64,000 nt of DNA. Origin: Lysinibacillus cavernae (lineage in GTDB: Bacteria; Bacillota; Bacilli; Bacillales_A; Planococcaceae). Location of the stretch: assembly GCF_009724685.1 (NCBI RefSeq), contig NZ_WMEF01000002.1, positions 372,001 through 436,000 on the forward strand, read 5' to 3'. Below the pieces are notes generated by a model. It ran no database searches and was not told the origin of the DNA. It saw only the letters and a program-made list of their open reading frames with translations. The number at the start of each line of letters is the position of its first letter. The stretch's first letter is position 1. The position numbers were made by a program, and so were the translations under genes. Shown here one piece after another: positions 60,034-64,000 of this stretch.

Positions 60034-61215
60034 ATGTTTAAGAATAAACTTGCATGGTCTGCGCCAATTCTAGCATTTGTCGTTATTTTCATTTTTTCAC
60101 TAACTTTATTTCCATCGGTGCAACCAAAACCGAAAAATTTACCGATAGCCATTGTAAATGAGGATCAAGGAGTGGAATTGCCTCATCAACAAGTTGTTAA
60201 TATGGGGGAAAATATAGTGGAAATGATACAAACCACATCTAAATCAACAAAACAGGAAGATCCTGCTGTGAAATGGGTAGTAGTAAAAAGTACGGAAGAA
60301 ATGCAAAGGGGGCTCAATAATCAAAAATACTATGCTGCATTCGTCATACCAAAAGATTTCAGTGTCAAACAAGCCTCTTTACGAACGCCAAAACCTTCTG
60401 CACCAGAGGTTCAACTGTATATTAATCAAGGAATGAACATGGCGGCTTCAACGATGGCAGGTCAAATACTAAATGGTGTAGTTGAGACGATGAACAATAA
60501 TGTGCGTACCCAGCTAATAGCAGAATTAGAGGCACAAAAGGCAACATTAACAGTTGCACAGGCGGCTAATTTAGTTACACCGATTTCAAAAACAGTCACG
60601 AATGTCAATGAAGTAGGGGAAAACAGTGCTAACGGAAATGCGCCTGTGTCTCTATTCCAACCACTATGGATGGCGTGTATGGCAGCTGCCGCGATTGTCT
60701 TTATGTCGACAAACAAATTAGCAGGTCATTCTCGTAAAGAAAATTTTATGGTAAAGCTTAGTCAAATCTTAATTGGGGTGGTTGTAGCTCTTACTGTGGG
60801 GTTCGGCCTCACTTGGATAGTAGGTGGACTGGTAGGAATCCATATTCCAGTATTCGTGGATACAGCCTTATTTTTATCCATTACCGCTTTTTGCTTCTTT
60901 TTATTAATAGTAGCCGTTCTTTCTTGGTTCGGCATAAAAGGCATAGCTATTTTTGCGCTCCTGTTATTCTTCGGAGGACCACTGCTAGCCCTAGCTCCTG
61001 AAATGATACCATCTTTTTATCAGAATTGGGTATATTCCTGGATGCCAATGAGATTTATGGTTGAAGGCCTACGAGAACTCTTTTACTTTGGGAAAGGGCT
61101 ATTCTGGAGTTCGTCTGTGTCTGTACTTATCTGGATGGGAATTATCAGCATTGTCTTGATTCTACTATCAACCTTTAAAATGAAACGTGAAAATACTGGT
61201 GAAGAAAGTCAGTAA
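60034..61215 (+). CDS. YhgE/Pip-like ABC-2-type membrane protein
   Basis: A 393-residue protein. One membrane segment near the N-terminus (WSAPILAFVVIFIFSLTLF) is followed by an external domain of about 190 residues (LPIAIVNEDQGVELPHQQ ...). Five more segments fill the C-terminal half. This is the layout of the YhgE/Pip and DUF3533 group, related to ABC-2 permeases; B. subtilis and Lactococcus relatives are phage receptors or secretion factors. AAGGAGAGG precedes the ATG at 60034; the longer frame starts before the promoter's operator. Probably induced through the divergent TetR. Confidence 0.85.
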   Translation: MFKNKLAWSAPILAFVVIFIFSLTLFPSVQPKPKNLPIAIVNEDQGVELPHQQVVNMGENIVEMIQTTSKSTKQEDPAVKWVVVKSTEEMQRGLNNQKYYAAFVIPKDFSVKQASLRTPKPSAPEVQLYINQGMNMAASTMAGQILNGVVETMNNNVRTQLIAELEAQKATLTVAQAANLVTPISKTVTNVNEVGENSANGNAPVSLFQPLWMACMAAAAIVFMSTNKLAGHSRKENFMVKLSQILIGVVVALTVGFGLTWIVGGLVGIHIPVFVDTALFLSITAFCFFLLIVAVLSWFGIKGIAIFALLLFFGGPLLALAPEMIPSFYQNWVYSWMPMRFMVEGLRELFYFGKGLFWSSSVSVLIWMGIISIVLILLSTFKMKRENTGEESQ

Positions 61216-61228
61216 TTGTTTTCATACA

Positions 61229-61267
61229 AAAATCGTCCTTACTATGCAGTAAAGGACGATTTTTTTC
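61229..61267 (+). terminator. Bidirectional terminator between YhgE-like gene and qoxD
   Basis: AAAATCGTCCTT and AAGGACGATTTT form a 12-bp stem with T tract, 14 bp after the YhgE-like stop codon; it also faces the end of the qox operon. Confidence 0.9.
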
Positions 61268-61278
61268 ATATTTAATTT

Positions 61279-61563
61279 CTAGATATAACCCCAAATCATG
61301 CATAATAATGTCCCAAAAATGGTCACCAGAGCTATGATTAACGCATAATAGATGTTTGTATAAATCGCGGGCTTATCATTTGTTTCACCTGCGTGCATAA
61401 AGACAACTAATTGTAGGCCAGCTTGAATAAATGCTGTGACCAATAAAATCGTCATAGTAATTGGGAAAGATAGATCAAAGAAATATACACAAGCTGCAAT
61501 AATTGTCAGGATAATCGACAGGGCAAATCCCATCACTTGTTTTAGTGGGAATAAATCACTCAT
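61279..61563 (-). CDS. qoxD: Cytochrome aa3 quinol oxidase subunit IV
   Basis: A 94-residue membrane protein with three hydrophobic segments, the usual size for subunit IV of the haem-copper menaquinol oxidase. The conserved IQAGLQLVVFMHAGE lies in the middle. It helps to assemble the complex and has no catalytic role. Its ATG is 1 bp after the qoxC stop codon, with AAGGAATGG inside the end of qoxC. Last gene of qoxABCD. Confidence 0.93.
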   Translation of the reverse strand: MSDLFPLKQVMGFALSIILTIIAACVYFFDLSFPITMTILLVTAFIQAGLQLVVFMHAGETNDKPAIYTNIYYALIIALVTIFGTLLCMIWGYI

Positions 61564-61564
61564 G

Positions 61565-62161
61565 TTATACCATTCCTTTCAAGTAAATGAAACTGAAAAT
61601 AAAGATCCAGACCACATCTAAAAAGTGCCAGTATAATGAGAAGATGAACGATTTATTGGCTGTTTCAGGTGTCAATCCACGTTGTTTTAGCTGATAGACA
61701 ATAAACATCCCCCAGAACACACCGAATGTGACGTGTGCACCATGTGTCCCTAATGTTGTCAAAAGAGCAGCCGTAAATGCACTTGTCTGCAATCCTGCAC
61801 CAACATGTATATAATGCATAAACTCATACACTTCAAAGCCAAGGAATGCTACACCGAGTAGTAACGTCAAAACATAGAACGTTATCATTGCTTTCGTGTA
61901 GCCCTTACGCATAGCGTGTACACCTAAGCCAATGGTAAAGCTACTTGTTAAGAGAATAAACGTTTCAAATAACACAGGTGTCATTTCAAAAATGTCCGCT
62001 CCTGTAGGACCATTTCCTGTCCGATCTACTAATACAAAGTAGCCTGCAAACAACGTCCCAAAGAGCATGATTTCAGCACCGATAAAAACCCAGAAACCTA
62101 ATATATTCAATTGATTTTGCTGTGTACTATATTCTAAAGGAAGCGATTGATCGATTTTCAT
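61565..62161 (-). CDS. qoxC: Cytochrome aa3 quinol oxidase subunit III
   Basis: A 198-residue subunit with five membrane segments. Blocks LNILGFWVFIGAEIMLFGTLFAGY, TLGTHGAHVTFGVFWG and YWHFLDVVWIFIF identify the COX3/QoxC family. The ATG overlaps the qoxB stop codon as ATGA, so the two are translationally coupled. Confidence 0.95.
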   Translation of the reverse strand: MKIDQSLPLEYSTQQNQLNILGFWVFIGAEIMLFGTLFAGYFVLVDRTGNGPTGADIFEMTPVLFETFILLTSSFTIGLGVHAMRKGYTKAMITFYVLTLLLGVAFLGFEVYEFMHYIHVGAGLQTSAFTAALLTTLGTHGAHVTFGVFWGMFIVYQLKQRGLTPETANKSFIFSLYWHFLDVVWIFIFSFIYLKGMV

Positions 62162-64000
62162 GATTGAACACCTCGCAATTTCTTCTCCGTTGCTTTCACT
62201 TCATCTACAGAGACATAATGCCCTGGATCTTTTTCTAACGAACGGTGAGCCATGCAAATAAAAATACCGATGGTTGTGAGAATGGTTGGAATCCACATAC
62301 CGAAAACAAATGAGAAGCCCCATGCAAAGAAAATACAGCCCAATATGAAAGGTACACCACTATTATTTGGCATATGAATTTTTTCATATTGCTCTGGGAA
62401 TAGATCATGCTGATGATATTTAGCATCCCATAAAGCATCTGTTGAAATCACGTGTGGTACTTTAGCAAAATTGTAATAAGGCACAGGGCTTGGCGTTGCC
62501 CATTCTAATGTACGTGCGTCCCAAGGATCGGAACCAATGTTTCTTGGTGAGTAGCGAATACTGTAGTAGATGTTGTAAGCGATTAAAATAAAGCCAATTG
62601 CAAGGCCCATTGCTCCTACGAAAGACATCATATTCCACATACCAAAACCTGTGGATGCTGAGTAAGTGTACATGCGACGTGCTTGTCCATCTAAGCCAGA
62701 GAAGAACATTGGCATAAAGGCTAGGAGTGTGCTGATGGCAATAATCCAAGCCGTCCATTTACCGATTTTTTCATTCAACATAAAGCCAAACATTTTTGGC
62801 CAATAGTAATGTAAGCCTGCTAACATTGCAAAGACAACACCTGGAATAATCACCATATGGAAATGGGCAACCAAGAACATTGTGTTATGGTATTGATAAT
62901 CAGCTGCTGACATGCCAAGCATCACGCCTGTTACGCCACCTATCGTAAAAGTGGGTATAAATAACATGGAGTAAAGCATTGGCGTTGTAAACACAATTTT
63001 TCCTTTCCACAGGGTGAATAGCCAGTTAAAAATCTTGACCCCAGTTGGCACGGCAATGGCCATCGTTGTAATGGAGAAAATACTGTTCGTTAAAGCACCT
63101 TGTCCCATCGTAAAGAAGTGATGTGTCCATACTAAAAATGATAGGAAGGAGATAATCACCATGGAGCCAACCATTGATTTATACCCATAGAGATTTCGTC
63201 CTGAGAAAGTAGAAATAATCTCACTGTAAATACCAAACGCTGGTAAAATTAAGATATAAACCTCAGGATGTCCCCAAACCCAGAAGAAATTGGCCCAAAG
63301 CATATCCATACCACCATTGGAAGTTGTGAAAAAATTAGTAGCAAATAGACGGTCAAAAGTTCCCATCGTTAGTGCTACAGTTAACACAGGAAATGCGAAA
63401 ACAATAATCACATTTGCGACGAATGAAGACCACGTAAACATTGGCATTTTCATTAATGTCATACCTGGGGCTCTCATTTTAAGAATTGTCACAATCATAT
63501 TAATCCCAGTAATTAACGTGCCAAGACCTGAAATCTGTAAGGCAAACAAATAATAGTTCGTTCCTACTGATTGACTAAATTCGTTATTAGCAAGTGGGAA
63601 ATAGTTTGTCCACCCAGCATCAGGAGAGCCTCCTATAACAAAGGAAATATTCAGTAGCATTGCGCCCATGAAAAATAACCAAAAGCTTAAAGCATTTAAA
63701 CGTGGGAATGCAACGTCTCTTGCGCCAATTTGTAAAGGCACAATATAGTTCATAAAGGCCATAATAAATGGCATGGCCATAAAAATAATCATAACCGTTC
63801 CATGTGTCGTAAATATTTCATTATAATGCTGTGCATCCAGTAATGTATTGTCAGGTACAGCCATTTGTGCACGCATCATAATCGCATCCGCCCCTCCTCT
63901 GAAAAGCATTAGGATGGCAGAAATTAAGTACATAATACCGATTCGTTTATGATCAACCGTCGTTAACCATTCACGCCAAAGGTAGCCCCATTTTTTAAAA
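62158..64000 (-). CDS. qoxB: Cytochrome aa3 quinol oxidase subunit I (5' end cut by window edge)
   Basis: At least 613 residues of the haem-copper catalytic subunit; the frame stays open to the window edge (KKWGYLWREWLTTVDHKRIG), so the true start is outside and an internal Met near 63933 is not the start. It houses the low-spin haem and the a3-CuB centre. Ligand motifs: His in IFTTHGTVMIIF, WGHPEVYILILPAFG with the His-Tyr cross-link, THHFFT for CuB, and VAHFHMVIIPG for the haems. It pumps protons while reducing O2 with menaquinol electrons. Confidence 0.95.
   Translation of the reverse strand, partial: FKKWGYLWREWLTTVDHKRIGIMYLISAILMLFRGGADAIMMRAQMAVPDNTLLDAQHYNEIFTTHGTVMIIFMAMPFIMAFMNYIVPLQIGARDVAFPRLNALSFWLFFMGAMLLNISFVIGGSPDAGWTNYFPLANNEFSQSVGTNYYLFALQISGLGTLITGINMIVTILKMRAPGMTLMKMPMFTWSSFVANVIIVFAFPVLTVALTMGTFDRLFATNFFTTSNGGMDMLWANFFWVWGHPEVYILILPAFGIYSEIISTFSGRNLYGYKSMVGSMVIISFLSFLVWTHHFFTMGQGALTNSIFSITTMAIAVPTGVKIFNWLFTLWKGKIVFTTPMLYSMLFIPTFTIGGVTGVMLGMSAADYQYHNTMFLVAHFHMVIIPGVVFAMLAGLHYYWPKMFGFMLNEKIGKWTAWIIAISTLLAFMPMFFSGLDGQARRMYTYSASTGFGMWNMMSFVGAMGLAIGFILIAYNIYYSIRYSPRNIGSDPWDARTLEWATPSPVPYYNFAKVPHVISTDALWDAKYHQHDLFPEQYEKIHMPNNSGVPFILGCIFFAWGFSFVFGMWIPTILTTIGIFICMAHRSLEKDPGHYVSVDEVKATEKKLRGVQS

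Noticed and set aside
63891..63933. Internal Met near 63933 as the qoxB start
   Set aside because: The frame continues upstream to the window edge with the conserved KKWGYLWREWLTTVDHKRIG-type N-terminal sequence of QoxB.

Overview
The window looks like the chromosome of a low-GC, endospore-forming Bacillales species, most like Lysinibacillus or a close relative. The evidence is a GerA-type germinant receptor operon behind a sigma-G-like promoter, a quinol oxidase qox operon, T-box leaders on two aminoacyl-tRNA synthetase genes, strong AGGAGG ribosome-binding sites and U-rich intrinsic terminators. The genus is an inference from protein resemblance; there is no 16S gene here. No rRNA, tRNA, CRISPR array, intact insertion sequence or prophage was seen.

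Layout. 1-9.5 kb: a cut-off membrane protein, acylphosphatase, a haem-globin/CZB chemoreceptor, a DUF1033 protein, a cold-shock gene with a long hairpin leader, a 15-copy GGATAG minisatellite, a membrane trypsin-like protease, a lipoprotein, a DinB-fold enzyme, and a TetR-fabF operon. 9.5-24 kb: ABC-F ATPase, a non-coding stretch with a decayed zinc-ribbon gene, an FAD oxidoreductase, an ArsR/MFS pair with three matching operators, T-box-argS, a CynX-like MFS, a catalytically dead HtrA-like lipoprotein coupled to recQ, and an MBL hydrolase. 24.5-32 kb: msrA, LCP ligase, AI-2E permease, an aminotransferase with a folded leader, a P-loop/Asp23-like fusion, a crotonase, and a tyrosine-recombinase-like protein without catalytic residues. 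32-38 kb: a transglutaminase / alpha-E / circularly permuted ATP-grasp operon opposite an unknown small gene, then an intact tyrosine recombinase and another DinB protein. 38-43 kb: two tiny paralogous genes with matching operators, a PAS-GGDEF-EAL protein, T-box-proS (archaeal type) and a Dph6-like ATPase. 44-48 kb: an ArsR-SRPBCC-UvrA-like operon under a nested palindrome. 48-54 kb: nucleoside hydrolase, gerA operon, and a GNAT acetyltransferase behind an attenuator-like leader. 54-64 kb: glucosaminidase with a two-component system, a CynX-like MFS opposite an XRE-cupin regulator, TetR opposite a YhgE-like exporter, and qoxDCB cut by the window edge.

How the genes work together. Much of the window consists of small self-regulated modules of a repressor plus its target, each with an inverted-repeat operator at a recognisable promoter: TetR-fabF, ArsR-MFS, ArsR-SRPBCC-UvrA-like, XRE-cupin/MFS and TetR/YhgE-like. 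The most unusual is the ArsR-SRPBCC-UvrA-like operon. Its 1056-residue ATPase has UvrA-type zinc modules carried at the C-terminus instead of inside the second ATPase domain. Other candidates for new biology are the twin small genes at 38.3-38.9 kb, the GNAT leader at 53.1-53.4 kb, the dead-protease/recQ pair, and the ATP-grasp operon with its divergent unknown partner.

Start codons were re-chosen from ribosome-binding sites wherever the longest reading frame began upstream of a better start. Functional calls rest on motif reading without database searches.
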